A stretch of 64,000 bases of DNA from Pseudoclavibacter sp. 13-3 (lineage in GTDB: Bacteria; Actinomycetota; Actinomycetes; Actinomycetales; Microbacteriaceae), in the NCBI RefSeq assembly GCF_021168475.1, contig NZ_JAJOZT010000001.1, forward strand, positions 496,001 through 560,000, read 5' to 3'. The position numbers and the translations under genes were made by a program. Positions 20,968 through 29,197 of this stretch are shown in pieces; the stretch's first letter is position 1; every line of letters starts with the position of its first letter. A model generated the notes under the pieces. That model searched no databases, was not told the origin of the DNA, and saw nothing but the letters and a program-made list of their open reading frames with translations.

Positions 20968-22167
20968 TCAGTAGATCTTGGGCGGCGTCGCACTCATGCC
21001 GGCCTGCCGCGCTCGACGATAGACGTCGGGCAGTGCCGCGAGCACCGCGTCCACATCGCCTTCGCCGCTGCCCTCGCCCAGAGTGAAGCGCAGGGCGGAG
21101 CGGGAGTCCTGCTCGTCGAAGCCCATCGCCTCGAGCACGTGACTGGGCTGCGGAATGCCTGCGGTGCACGCCGAACCCGTCGAGGCCCGCACCCCGGCGG
21201 CGTCGAGCAGGAACAGCAGCGAGTCGCCTTCGCAGCCGGGAAAGACCGCATGCACGTTGCCGGGCAGCCGCTGGTCTCCGAGGGCGCCGGTCACGACGGC
21301 CTCGGGCACTGTGCGGCGGATGCCGCAGATCAGTCGATCGCGCAGCTCGCCCAGCCGGCTGGCGCGAGCAGAGAGCTGGCCAGCGGCATGCTCGGCGGCG
21401 ACGCCGAAGGCCGCGATCGACGGGGTGTCGAGCGTTCCGCTGCGCAGGCGGCGCTCCTGCCCCCCGCCGTGCAGCAGCGGCACCGGAGTGACGTCTCGTC
21501 TCAGCACAAGTGCGCCGGTGCCCAGCGGCCCGCCGATCTTGTGCGCCGAGACACTCATCGCGGCGATGCCGAGGTCGTGAAAGCCGAGCGGCGTCTGACC
21601 GTAGGCGGCGACCGCGTCGACGTGCACCGGGATGTCATGCTCGCGTGCGATCTGAGCGATCTCGGCCAGCGGCTGCAGCGTGCCGACCTCGTTGTTGGCG
21701 GCGATGACGCTGATCAGAGCGATACGTGTGCCCTCGGCGTCGACCAGCTGTCGCAGCGCGGCCAGGTCGATGCGGGCGTCGTGATCGACTGGAACGCGTC
21801 TGACCTGCGCGCCCTGGGTCTGCTCGAGCCAGCGGGCAGAGGCCTCGGTCGCATGGTGTTCGGCCTCGGCGATCACCACGAGCGGGCGGCGGCCGTCGGC
21901 CTCGCGCCACCAGTAGATGCCTTTCACCGCCTGGTTGATCGACTCTGTGCCGCCGGCGGTGAAGACCACCTCGGCCGGGTCTGCGCCGAGCGACGCCGCG
22001 ACCCGAGCACGCCCCTCTTCGACCAGGGCGCGTGACTGCTGGCCAGCGGTGTGCACGGCCGATGCGTTGCCCACCGTCTGCGCCGCATGCACATAGGCGT
22101 CGAGGGAGGCAGGAAGCATCGGCGCAGTGGCCGCGTTGTCGAGGTATGACGTCTGCGAGTCGATCAC
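20968..22167 (-). CDS. cysteine desulfurase (IscS/NifS family)
   Basis: A 399-residue PLP enzyme that takes sulfur from cysteine and carries it as a persulfide. Landmarks are LDNAATAPM (N-terminus), GGTESINQAVKG, the PLP lysine in SVSAHKIGGPLGTGALV (about 210), GTLDTPSIAAFG and the catalytic Cys in STGSACTAGIPQPSH (about 335). The spacing around that Cys matches the group I (IscS-like) form. It starts with GTG at 22167, 2 nt after the stop of the YbbN-like gene. It lies just before mnmA, which needs a persulfide donor, so supplying sulfur for tRNA thiolation is the best-supported role. Fe-S cluster assembly is also possible. Confidence 0.92.
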   Translation of the reverse strand: MIDSQTSYLDNAATAPMLPASLDAYVHAAQTVGNASAVHTAGQQSRALVEEGRARVAASLGADPAEVVFTAGGTESINQAVKGIYWWREADGRRPLVVIAEAEHHATEASARWLEQTQGAQVRRVPVDHDARIDLAALRQLVDAEGTRIALISVIAANNEVGTLQPLAEIAQIAREHDIPVHVDAVAAYGQTPLGFHDLGIAAMSVSAHKIGGPLGTGALVLRRDVTPVPLLHGGGQERRLRSGTLDTPSIAAFGVAAEHAAGQLSARASRLGELRDRLICGIRRTVPEAVVTGALGDQRLPGNVHAVFPGCEGDSLLFLLDAAGVRASTGSACTAGIPQPSHVLEAMGFDEQDSRSALRFTLGEGSGEGDVDAVLAALPDVYRRARQAGMSATPPKIY

Positions 22168-22169
22168 GT

Positions 22170-23123
22170 TCAGAACAGCAGGCTGGCGAGCCTGGTGCGT
22201 GCGGCGTTGACCCGGGCATCGGTGTTGCCGGTCAGCTCGAACAGGCCGATCAGCCGCTGCTGCAGCGGCGTGCGGTCGTCAGGGTTTGCCCAGAGAGCAG
22301 GCTGCAGCAGCACGTCGAAGGCTTTCTCCGGGTCGCCGGCGAGCCAGGTGCGGTCGGCCTGTTCGAGGGCCGTGCTGAGCTGCGCGTCGTTGGCGCTCTG
22401 GGCTTCGGGAGTGCCCTGGTCGACCTGTTCGAGACGTGCCCGCAGGTGAGACAGCAGCAGACCGTGGCGCGCGAACTCGTCTTTCGGCGACTCGTCGAGA
22501 ATACGTTGGAAGGCATGCGATGCGTCGGCGAAGCGCCCGTCGTCGAGGGCCTGCTGAGCGGCGATCTGCTGCGGCGTCAGCTTCGGCTCCTCGGTTTCTG
22601 CGGCTTCATCGTCACTCGGCAACTCGACGACCTCGGTCACTCCCTGCTGGGCGGCCACCTGCAGCACCTGCGAGATGACGGGCTCGATCTGGGTGCGATC
22701 GGCGAGGCCTTCGAAGAGCGGCACCGGCTGGCCGGCGATCAGGGCAAGGGTGGTCGGCAGCGTGCGAACGCGCAGAGCCTGAGCGATCTGCGGATGCTGC
22801 TGTGCGTTGACGATGCCGAGCAGCAGGCGCCCCTGCTGGGCGATGACCAACTCGGTGAGCGTATCGACCAGGGGCTGGTCCTGCGGTGTTCCTGAGACGA
22901 GCGCGAGCAGCAGCGGCGTGCGCGTGGAACGTTGCACGCTCTCGCCGAAGCTCTGCTCGTCAAGCGTGGTCACCAGAACCGCACGTGCGGCGCCTCCGGT
23001 GGCAGTCTGCGCGGCACCGGTCGCACCGTTCGGGTTCGACACCGCCCCCAGATCGATTGCTCCGTGTGCGTCGGGAACTCCCGGCACACCGGTTGAAGCG
23101 TTCGGCACTTCATGTGCGCTCAT
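22170..23123 (-). CDS. YbbN/CnoX-like thioredoxin-fold TPR protein without CXXC
   Basis: A 317-residue cytoplasmic protein. A low-complexity N-terminus (to about 45) precedes a thioredoxin-like domain (about 50-155: VLVTTLDEQSFGESVQ, then RTLPTTLALIAGQPV with the conserved cis-Pro region). A helical TPR-like C-terminal half follows (about 185-317). Where thioredoxins have CXXC this protein reads LALVSGTPQDQPLV, so it cannot act as a disulfide reductase; related YbbN/CnoX proteins are chaperones that hold clients for GroEL/DnaK. It starts at ATG 23123, 1 nt after the stop of the 654-residue gene, and is followed by the desulfurase after 2 nt, so the three are one operon. Confidence 0.85.
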   Translation of the reverse strand: MSAHEVPNASTGVPGVPDAHGAIDLGAVSNPNGATGAAQTATGGAARAVLVTTLDEQSFGESVQRSTRTPLLLALVSGTPQDQPLVDTLTELVIAQQGRLLLGIVNAQQHPQIAQALRVRTLPTTLALIAGQPVPLFEGLADRTQIEPVISQVLQVAAQQGVTEVVELPSDDEAAETEEPKLTPQQIAAQQALDDGRFADASHAFQRILDESPKDEFARHGLLLSHLRARLEQVDQGTPEAQSANDAQLSTALEQADRTWLAGDPEKAFDVLLQPALWANPDDRTPLQQRLIGLFELTGNTDARVNAARTRLASLLF

Positions 23124-23124
23124 G

Positions 23125-25089
23125 TCACAGCTCCTTGATTGATTCCTGCTGCCACGTGTAGCCGACCAGCGTCGCCTTCTGCGTGGCGTCTTTCGGCACT
23201 CGGAAGACCAGCATGGTGCTGTACACCCGCTGCAGGCCCTTGCTGGTCTCGTTCGAGCCGATCACGGCGCTGTCTGCTGCCGTGAGGTCTTTGATCACGC
23301 CGTTCTCTTTCGCGGGCTTGACCTCCCACGTCTCGTTGACGCTGACGAACACCAGGCCGTCGCCGTCTGCGGTGGTCAGGGCCACTGGAGCTGAGGCTCC
23401 CGGCGGATAGGTCACGTTCAGCTGACCGTCATCACCGAGATTCTCTCGCTGCTGACTGACCTTCTCACGACGACGCTGCAGGTACTGGTCGTTGGCGATG
23501 TCGAACTGAGCCGCGAACTGACTGGAGTCACCGTTCGCCAGCAGGTCGGCATAGTGCTCCCCGACCACTCCCGGAGCGATCGCGAGGTCTCTGCTGTCAT
23601 TCGGAATCACCTGCGAGCCGACGAGTTCGCTGGGGAGGTCTGGAATCGGCGGGATCGGGTTGTTGATCACCGTCTTGAGCTTGTAGTTGTCGCGGGCCGA
23701 CTCCTGCTGCAGCAGCAGCAGGCGCTTCGGCTGCCCCTCGGCCTGATCGTCCTGAACGCCGACCAGCACCGTACGGGGAAAGTCTTTGCCAGACTGCGGC
23801 AGGAACACGTTCATGGGCGACGACACGATCGAATCAATGGCCGGCTCATCGGGGAACTTCGACTTGATCGCATAGTAGCCCTGCCGTGCGGCGAGAGCCT
23901 CGCCGGTGAATCTGCTGGTCAGCATGTTCGGATCGAGGGCGGCGTCTGCCTGACTCGCGGTGGTCGCGATCTGGTCGAGAATGGTCTGAAAATGCGCTTT
24001 CAGCACGGGAGTCGCCGACTGATCACTGTCAGCGGGCGCGTCGGAGGCTGCGGAGCTCGGCGCCGACGGATCGGCCTGCGAGCAGCCGGTCAGGGCCAGC
24101 ATTCCGGCGATGGCGAAGACGAACAGCCCACGCAGCGGCTTCTTCGCGAGGCCGGCACGACTCTTGGCGCCTGTGCCCGGAGTCTTGTCAGGGTTCGCCT
24201 TCTCCGACTCGGCGTCATCTGCGCTGCCGGTTGCCGGCTCTGCGGCGGGCGTCTGCGGCCTCTCGCCGGTGGGCCTGGCACTCGATGCCGAAGCGGTCGG
24301 GGGCTGCTGTGCCGTAGGACCAGACGATGCCGGCTTCGTGTTCGAAGAATCGTCGTTCGACGGCTTGCCGGGTACCACAGGAGCCTTCCCTGCTTCGGTC
24401 TCATAGTCGTCGCCGGGCACGACACCGCCCTTCAGCGACTTCGTTTCTTCAGTGACGAGACGTTTGCCGCGGTGTGTGCGACGACGCGGGCCGCGGCGGT
24501 TCGCGATGCGATCGATCAGCAGCAGCACGAAACCGCCCAGCAGCAGCACGTATCCGATGATCTGCAGCGGTCGCACCCACGGTGTCGGGTTCACGTTCGG
24601 CCAGCTGATGCTGATCTGGGTGGGCGCCGGCTGCTCGCCGTCAGAGGCGATCAGCAGCGACGAGGTCTGCACGGAGTCGACCTCGAGATGAAGCTGACCG
24701 TCAGCGCTCTGCTCAGTGGTCCAGAGATCTGAACCCGCTGGGTCAGGCACCGTCTGCTCTGACCCGGCAGTGCTCACGCCGAGGTCTCGGCCTGCGGAGG
24801 TGATGCGGTTGACCGATGCGTTCTCAACCCACGCGTCCACGTCAGAGGACGGGCCTGCCGCTGCGAAGACGCGCTGCGAGCCCGTGACGACCACGGTGGC
24901 CTTGCCGTCGTGCTGAGCGAGAGCGGAGCCGTCGATGACGGCCAGTGGCGCAGCGGCATCGCCCTGGGCAGCGGTATCGACTGATTCGACGATCTCAGCC
25001 GGCGGGCGCCAGATGGTCTGCTGGCCGAAGCCGACGATCAGTGCCAGGGCCGCGATGGCGAAAAGCACGACGGCGGTATAAAAGCGCAA
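23125..25089 (-). CDS. unidentified actinobacterial membrane protein with internal lipobox
   Basis: A 654-residue protein I cannot assign to a characterised family. An N-terminal helix (residues 5-22) precedes an extracellular domain (25-170), a second helix (174-194), then a basic and low-complexity Pro/Ser/Thr/Glu stretch (200-315). Next is a hydrophobic segment with flanking lysines that ends in LALTGC (Cys336), a perfect lipobox, followed by an Ala/Ser/Asp linker and a 300-residue second globular domain. The two halves look like a membrane protein joined to a lipoprotein. The start is TTG at 25089 with GGAAGGG upstream; a TATGAT -10 box lies at 25127-25132. Similar proteins are annotated as hypothetical or, without support, as glycosyltransferases. 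Confidence 0.75.
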   Translation of the reverse strand: MRFYTAVVLFAIAALALIVGFGQQTIWRPPAEIVESVDTAAQGDAAAPLAVIDGSALAQHDGKATVVVTGSQRVFAAAGPSSDVDAWVENASVNRITSAGRDLGVSTAGSEQTVPDPAGSDLWTTEQSADGQLHLEVDSVQTSSLLIASDGEQPAPTQISISWPNVNPTPWVRPLQIIGYVLLLGGFVLLLIDRIANRRGPRRRTHRGKRLVTEETKSLKGGVVPGDDYETEAGKAPVVPGKPSNDDSSNTKPASSGPTAQQPPTASASSARPTGERPQTPAAEPATGSADDAESEKANPDKTPGTGAKSRAGLAKKPLRGLFVFAIAGMLALTGCSQADPSAPSSAASDAPADSDQSATPVLKAHFQTILDQIATTASQADAALDPNMLTSRFTGEALAARQGYYAIKSKFPDEPAIDSIVSSPMNVFLPQSGKDFPRTVLVGVQDDQAEGQPKRLLLLQQESARDNYKLKTVINNPIPPIPDLPSELVGSQVIPNDSRDLAIAPGVVGEHYADLLANGDSSQFAAQFDIANDQYLQRRREKVSQQRENLGDDGQLNVTYPPGASAPVALTTADGDGLVFVSVNETWEVKPAKENGVIKDLTAADSAVIGSNETSKGLQRVYSTMLVFRVPKDATQKATLVGYTWQQESIKEL

Positions 25090-25301
25090 AGTTCAGACCC
25101 TTCCAGTTCTTCCCATAAGACCCTAGATCATAGCGTTCCTCTTTGAAAATCATCTGTGCCTGCGCTGAGAGCGAAGTCCGGCCACCAGGCTCAGCACGGT
25201 CATGCGAGGTCGAGAAGCACAGGTACCCTTGGCAGAGGGCTGTGCCCCCCTTCGGCACAGACGTGCGTCGGCACGAGAACACGAGGAACGAGGAACGGCT
25301 G

Positions 25302-26495
25302 ATGAGCGCTTCGACACCGGAGGATGCCGCACAGGCCGGCGAGGCGATGAACGCCGAGCCGGAGACCCCGGCCGCGCCCGACGCGAATCCCGCCAGCGCA
25401 CGTCCCCCTCGCATCCGCACCATGCGCCTCAGCACCGACAACGTCTTCGGCATCGCATTTCTCGGCACCCTCGGTGTGCTGCTCGCTCTGGTGGTCGGCG
25501 GCATGGTCGCGACCAGCGCCATGGTCATCACCTATATCGGCGCCGCCCTGTTTCTCGCGCTGGGACTCGATCCGGTCGTGCGGCTGCTGTGTCGCACCGG
25601 GATGCCGCGTGGCATCGCCGTGCTGGTCGTCTTCCTGTTCTTCGTGCTCGCCGTGGTCGGAGTCGTGCTGCTGCTGATCCCCGCGATCAACACGCAGGTC
25701 GACGAGGCGATTCAGAACACGCCCGTGCTCGTGCACGTGCTCACCCAGCAGGACTGGTTCCAGAGCATCAACCAACAGGTCGACGGTGCGGCCGCGGGCT
25801 GGCTCGACGCGGCCCAGCGCTTCGCCGCCGACCCGCAGAACATGCTGCAGGTCGCCGGCGGTCTCGTGACGGTGGGTACCGGCCTGGCCAACTTCGTCGC
25901 AGCGACCGTGATCATCGTCGTGCTCACGCTCTACTTCATGGTGTCGTTGCAGGGGCTCAAGCGCGGACTCATATCGCTGCTGCCGGCTTCTCGCCGCAGC
26001 CGCTTCACCCGCCTCAGCGACCGCATCTTCGACAACGTCGGCAAGTATGTGATGTCGCAGACGATCATCGCGCTCATCAATGCGGTCTGCGCCTACATCG
26101 CGATGTCGATTCTGCAGGTGCGCTTTCGCGAGGTGCTCGCCGTGGTGATCTTCCTCTTCGCCCTGCTGCCACTGGTCGGGTCGCTGACCGCCGCGACGCT
26201 GACGACACTCATGACCGTGGTGACTCAGGTGCTGGCCAACCCGGAGAACGTGAACCTGTGGCCTGCCCTGTTCATCATGATCTACTACCTGATCTACATG
26301 CAGTTCGAGGCATATGTGCTGACGCCGCACATCGTCAATCGGGCCGTGCCGATTCCCGGTGTGGTCGTGGTGATCGCCGCGCTGCTCGGCGGCACGCTGC
26401 TCGGCGTCTTCGGTGCGCTGCTGTCGATTCCGGTGGCGGCCTCGGTCATTCTGCTGGTGCAGGAACTGTGGGTCCCGCGGCAGAACAAGCGCTGA
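25302..26495 (+). CDS. AI-2E family transporter (YdiK/PerM type permease)
   Basis: A 397-residue polytopic membrane protein of the AI-2E transporter family. A soluble Ala/Pro/Glu-rich N-terminus (about 1-45) is followed by about eight helices: pairs near residues 50-95 and 105-130, one near 195-225, and a cluster from 270 to 385. Family blocks are TVIIVVLTLYFMVSLQGLKRGLISLLPASRR and IPGVVVVIAALLGGTLLGVFGALLSIPVAA. Family members are poorly characterised, and some act in Na+/H+ exchange or signal export, so substrate is unknown. The start is the ATG at 26302-style context: ATG 25302 after GAGGAACG, not the upstream frame extension to 25143. It is convergent with the hydrolase gene after 10 nt. 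Confidence 0.85.
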   Translation: MSASTPEDAAQAGEAMNAEPETPAAPDANPASARPPRIRTMRLSTDNVFGIAFLGTLGVLLALVVGGMVATSAMVITYIGAALFLALGLDPVVRLLCRTGMPRGIAVLVVFLFFVLAVVGVVLLLIPAINTQVDEAIQNTPVLVHVLTQQDWFQSINQQVDGAAAGWLDAAQRFAADPQNMLQVAGGLVTVGTGLANFVAATVIIVVLTLYFMVSLQGLKRGLISLLPASRRSRFTRLSDRIFDNVGKYVMSQTIIALINAVCAYIAMSILQVRFREVLAVVIFLFALLPLVGSLTAATLTTLMTVVTQVLANPENVNLWPALFIMIYYLIYMQFEAYVLTPHIVNRAVPIPGVVVVIAALLGGTLLGVFGALLSIPVAASVILLVQELWVPRQNKR

Positions 26496-26505
26496 GCACC
26501 ATCGC

Positions 26506-27237
26506 TCACTGGCTCAGGGCCGGCCATTCGGTCGGCAGCGGGAGGGCGCTCGGCCGCATCGCGCGCACGATCACGGTCAGCACCTCACGCGTCTGCTTCT
26601 CGCCGATCCAGAGATGGCGGCCGTCGGGGATCACGACGAGTTCGGCTTCGGGCACGATGCTGAACCGCTGTCGAGCCTCGGGCGGGCGCAGAAAGTCGTC
26701 GTTCTCGGGGATCACCGCGATCAGTCGTCGGCCGGCACCATGCCAGCGGGCGAGTTCGGCAGCGGTCGTGCGATGCAGCGGTGGCGACAGCAGAATGGTG
26801 CCGTCGGCAGGATAGTCCAAACCGTATTTGAGCAGCAGCTCGGTGCCGAACGACCATCCCAGCTGCCAGACGTGCGGCAGCCCTCGATGCTCGGCAAAGC
26901 GCATAGCCGCTGCGACGTCGAAGCGCTCGGTGATTCCCTCGCCGAATGCGCCCTCGCTGGTGCCGCGGGGGCTTGACGTGCCGCGGGTGTTGAACCGCAG
27001 CACGGCGATGTCAGCCATTGCGGGCAGCCTCCAGGCGGCCTTGCGCAGAATGTGCGAATCCATGAAGCCGCCCTGCGTGGGCAGCGGGTGAAAGGTCACC
27101 AGCGTCGCTGCGGGCTCTCGATGGGCTGGCAGCGAGAGCTCGCCGACCAGGGTGAGGCCGTCGTCGGTCTGCAGCGTGATCTCTTGCGCACGCCGCGGAA
27201 GCTCGGTGTTGGCACGGATCTTCTGCATGTCGCTCAT
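26506..27237 (-). CDS. alpha/beta hydrolase
   Basis: A 243-residue cytoplasmic hydrolase. The nucleophile elbow GWSFG places the catalytic Ser near residue 130, the acid is probably in the IPENDDFLRP region (about 190) and the His in VIPDGRHLWIG (about 213). The oxyanion region is TFHPLPTQGGFMDS. This resembles short dienelactone-hydrolase-like or YcjY-like esterases found across actinobacteria, and the substrate is unknown. The ATG at 27237 is preceded by a CGAGG element. It lies tail to tail with the AI-2E permease gene with only 10 nt between, so 3' transcripts may overlap. Confidence 0.85.
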   Translation of the reverse strand: MSDMQKIRANTELPRRAQEITLQTDDGLTLVGELSLPAHREPAATLVTFHPLPTQGGFMDSHILRKAAWRLPAMADIAVLRFNTRGTSSPRGTSEGAFGEGITERFDVAAAMRFAEHRGLPHVWQLGWSFGTELLLKYGLDYPADGTILLSPPLHRTTAAELARWHGAGRRLIAVIPENDDFLRPPEARQRFSIVPEAELVVIPDGRHLWIGEKQTREVLTVIVRAMRPSALPLPTEWPALSQ

Positions 27238-27288
27238 GAGCGCACCTCGTTCTGATCGATCAGCCGACCGACAAACGGTGAATCGGGT

Positions 27289-27894
27289 TCAGTACCAGCC
27301 GAATGACTGCGAATGGCCCCAAGCGCCGCACGGAGTGCTGTAGCGACCGGCGATGTAGCCGAGGCCCCACGTGATCTGGGTGGCCGGGTTCGTCTGCCAG
27401 TCAGCCCCGGCAGAAGCCATCTTGCTCCCCGGTAGCGACTGCGGGATGCCATAGGCCCCTGAGCTGCTGTTCGTGGCGTTCACCCGCCACCCCGACTCCT
27501 TCTGCCAGAGGCTGACGAGGCAGACGAACTGGTCGGCTCCCCAGCCGCGCGCCTGCACCTGCGCCCAGGCCTCTGCCTGAGCACCAGTCGGGTTCGGCGT
27601 GGCGACAGCCGTCGACGCAGCAGTGTTCGACGCAGCAGCGGTGTCGTCCGACGTCGCTGCCGGAACCGGCACCGGGGTCTCAGCCTTCACCAGGTCGGAC
27701 TGCATCGCGATGACCGCGACCGCAGCCTGCACGCTCTGTGTGTCGATGACCGTGTTGGACTCCTGCGATGCGGTCTCAGTGATCGATGACACCTCGTCGG
27801 CGTATGCGGTGTTGACACCGCCGGCGGCCACGAACATCAGTGCCCCGGCCGCCCCGACGGATGCCGTGCGGATGAATGCGCTCACGGCCGCCAT
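27289..27894 (-). CDS. secreted SLT-like / aggregation-promoting-factor-type muralytic protein
   Basis: A 201-residue secreted protein. A Sec signal peptide (about 1-31, cleavage after AYA) is followed by an Ala/Thr/Val-rich region and a C-terminal lysozyme-fold domain (about 120-201) with QKESGWRVNATNSSSGAYGIPQSLPG, where the Glu is the likely catalytic acid, and two Cys that could pair. Such domains cleave peptidoglycan glycan strands. The ATG at 27894 overlaps the stop of the Rpf-like gene (TGATG), a strong coupling signal. I rejected an upstream extension to 27936 because it lies within the Rpf gene and would bury the signal peptide. Confidence 0.85.
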   Translation of the reverse strand: MAAVSAFIRTASVGAAGALMFVAAGGVNTAYADEVSSITETASQESNTVIDTQSVQAAVAVIAMQSDLVKAETPVPVPAATSDDTAAASNTAASTAVATPNPTGAQAEAWAQVQARGWGADQFVCLVSLWQKESGWRVNATNSSSGAYGIPQSLPGSKMASAGADWQTNPATQITWGLGYIAGRYSTPCGAWGHSQSFGWY

Positions 27895-28544
27895 CAGAGC
27901 ACCCCAATCTTCGAGCTGCAGCCCCACTGCCCCCAACCGGCTCTGGCCTGCAGGCCAGAGGCGATCTCGATCTGCTGCTCGCGCGTCGCGCCGTCAGCGG
28001 TCGCTGCGTACTTCGTGCCACCTGCCGCGCGCCACGTGGCCGCCGAGAACTGCAAACCACCGTAATACCCGTTGCCGGTGTTGATGTTCCAACGACCTCC
28101 TGACTCGCACTGAGCCATGCGATCCCAGACACTGCCGTCACTCGGCGTTGCGACTGCGGTGGCAGTCTTCGACTGTGCGTCTGACTGCTTCTTGGCCGCC
28201 TTGGCGTCTGAGCCGTCGTCAGCGGTGGTGGTCTCGGTCTGCGCAGCCGGTGCTGGCGTGACCACTCGCGTCTCAGCCGCGATGACCGTCTGTGGCGTGT
28301 CGACGCTCACGGTCGTGATCTGTGCTGCGGGAACGGCGTCGGTGAACGTCTGTCGCTGCAGGTCACCCGCGATCTGCGGCAGATTCGCCTGCACGGCGCT
28401 CTGCTCACCGAAGACGCTGTGCGTGTCGGCCTTCACCGTCTCGGCATTCGCGGAATCGGTCACTGCGCTGTGTGCGCCGGAACTCACCAGGGCGAAAGCC
28501 ACGGCCCCGGCGATGAGCGTTGAGGAAGTCTTCAGAGAAACCAT
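27894..28544 (-). CDS. secreted Rpf-domain transglycosylase-like protein
   Basis: A 216-residue secreted protein. Signal peptide at about 1-26 (cleavage near GAHSA), an Ala/Thr/Asp linker to about 135, then a resuscitation-promoting-factor domain (about 138-216): WDRMAQCESGGRWNINTG, NGYYGGLQFSAATWRAAGG and a C-terminal Cys pairing with the one before the catalytic Glu (CESGG). Rpf proteins are lytic transglycosylases that promote regrowth of dormant actinobacteria. It has no LysM or other wall anchor. The start is ATG 28544 with GGTGGA upstream and a clear promoter in front. It is cotranscribed with the second muralytic gene through a TGATG overlap. Confidence 0.9.
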   Translation of the reverse strand: MVSLKTSSTLIAGAVAFALVSSGAHSAVTDSANAETVKADTHSVFGEQSAVQANLPQIAGDLQRQTFTDAVPAAQITTVSVDTPQTVIAAETRVVTPAPAAQTETTTADDGSDAKAAKKQSDAQSKTATAVATPSDGSVWDRMAQCESGGRWNINTGNGYYGGLQFSAATWRAAGGTKYAATADGATREQQIEIASGLQARAGWGQWGCSSKIGVL

Positions 28545-28552
28545 ACATTTCC

Positions 28553-28582
28553 ACCCTAGCGTGTCTGTTCCATGCCGTCCAA
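28553..28582 (-). promoter_or_regulatory. predicted promoter of the Rpf operon
   Basis: On the minus strand: TTGGAC (28582-28577), 18-nt spacer, TAGGGT (28558-28553). Transcription would start within a few nt of the ribosome binding site, giving a very short leader. Confidence 0.5.
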
Positions 28583-28619
28583 CGTCAGCAGTCTGCTCAC
28601 AGCCCTGTCTCAGAGGGGG

Positions 28620-29162
28620 TCAGAGAATGGCCAGCATGATCTCGACCGTGCGATCGAGCACCGCGTCGACCTGACGTTCGTCATAGCCATTGCCCTGACG
28701 GGCGAAGACAGCATCCCTGATATCCGAGATCTCAAGCGGCGTGCCCAGCCGAAAGTACGCCACGATGCGGTCGGCCAGCTGATCGACCTGCTTGCGCGAG
28801 TATCCGACGCCGAACCAGCCGACACGGCGAAAACGGCGGCCCTCTGGTCGCAGCAGCCTGTCGACGACGACGCGGGCCTGTTCTCGGGCACGCTCCTGCC
28901 AGGCCTCATCGCCCATCTCGGCATGGGCCTGATCCCGTTCGCGCTGTGCGAAGGCGTCTTCGAGCCGATCGAGAGCCGCGTCGACCTGAGCCGGTTCATA
29001 GCCTTCTCTGACCACGTCGAACGCCGTACCGCGAACAGTGTCTGAAGTCACGTCATCGGCACCGGAGTCATAGGCCGCTCGTGCCCGTTCGAGCAGATCG
29101 TCAACCTGGTCGATGTCATAGCCGCGTTTGCCTTTGGGTACTCGCTCGAAAACTGTCGTCAC
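28620..29162 (-). CDS. protein of four DivIVA-like repeats
   Basis: A 180-residue soluble protein built from four copies of a short motif of the DivIVA N-terminal domain type (F-x-x-V-x-x-G-Y-x-x-x-Q-V-D-x-x-L). The copies are at about residues 5-30 (ERVPKGKRGYDIDQVDDLL), 48-72 (VVREGYEPAQVDAALDRL), 112-138 (GVGYSRKQVDQLADRI) and 150-175 (NGYDERQVDAVLDRTVEIML). In DivIVA/Wag31 this motif forms the membrane-binding tip and coiled coil that marks poles and septa; here no long coiled coil follows. The start is GTG at 29162 with GGGG just upstream; the longer open frame is a shadow of cdsA. It lies downstream of cdsA, where many actinobacteria have rlmN. Confidence 0.8.
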   Translation of the reverse strand: MTTVFERVPKGKRGYDIDQVDDLLERARAAYDSGADDVTSDTVRGTAFDVVREGYEPAQVDAALDRLEDAFAQRERDQAHAEMGDEAWQERAREQARVVVDRLLRPEGRRFRRVGWFGVGYSRKQVDQLADRIVAYFRLGTPLEISDIRDAVFARQGNGYDERQVDAVLDRTVEIMLAIL

Positions 29163-29197
29163 ATCCCCATTCTGCCAAAGTCCGTGCGAAAGTGCGT

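Noticed and set aside
25143-25301. 53-codon upstream extension of the AI-2E permease gene
   Set aside because: The extension has no family similarity, and the ATG at 25302 has a ribosome binding site.
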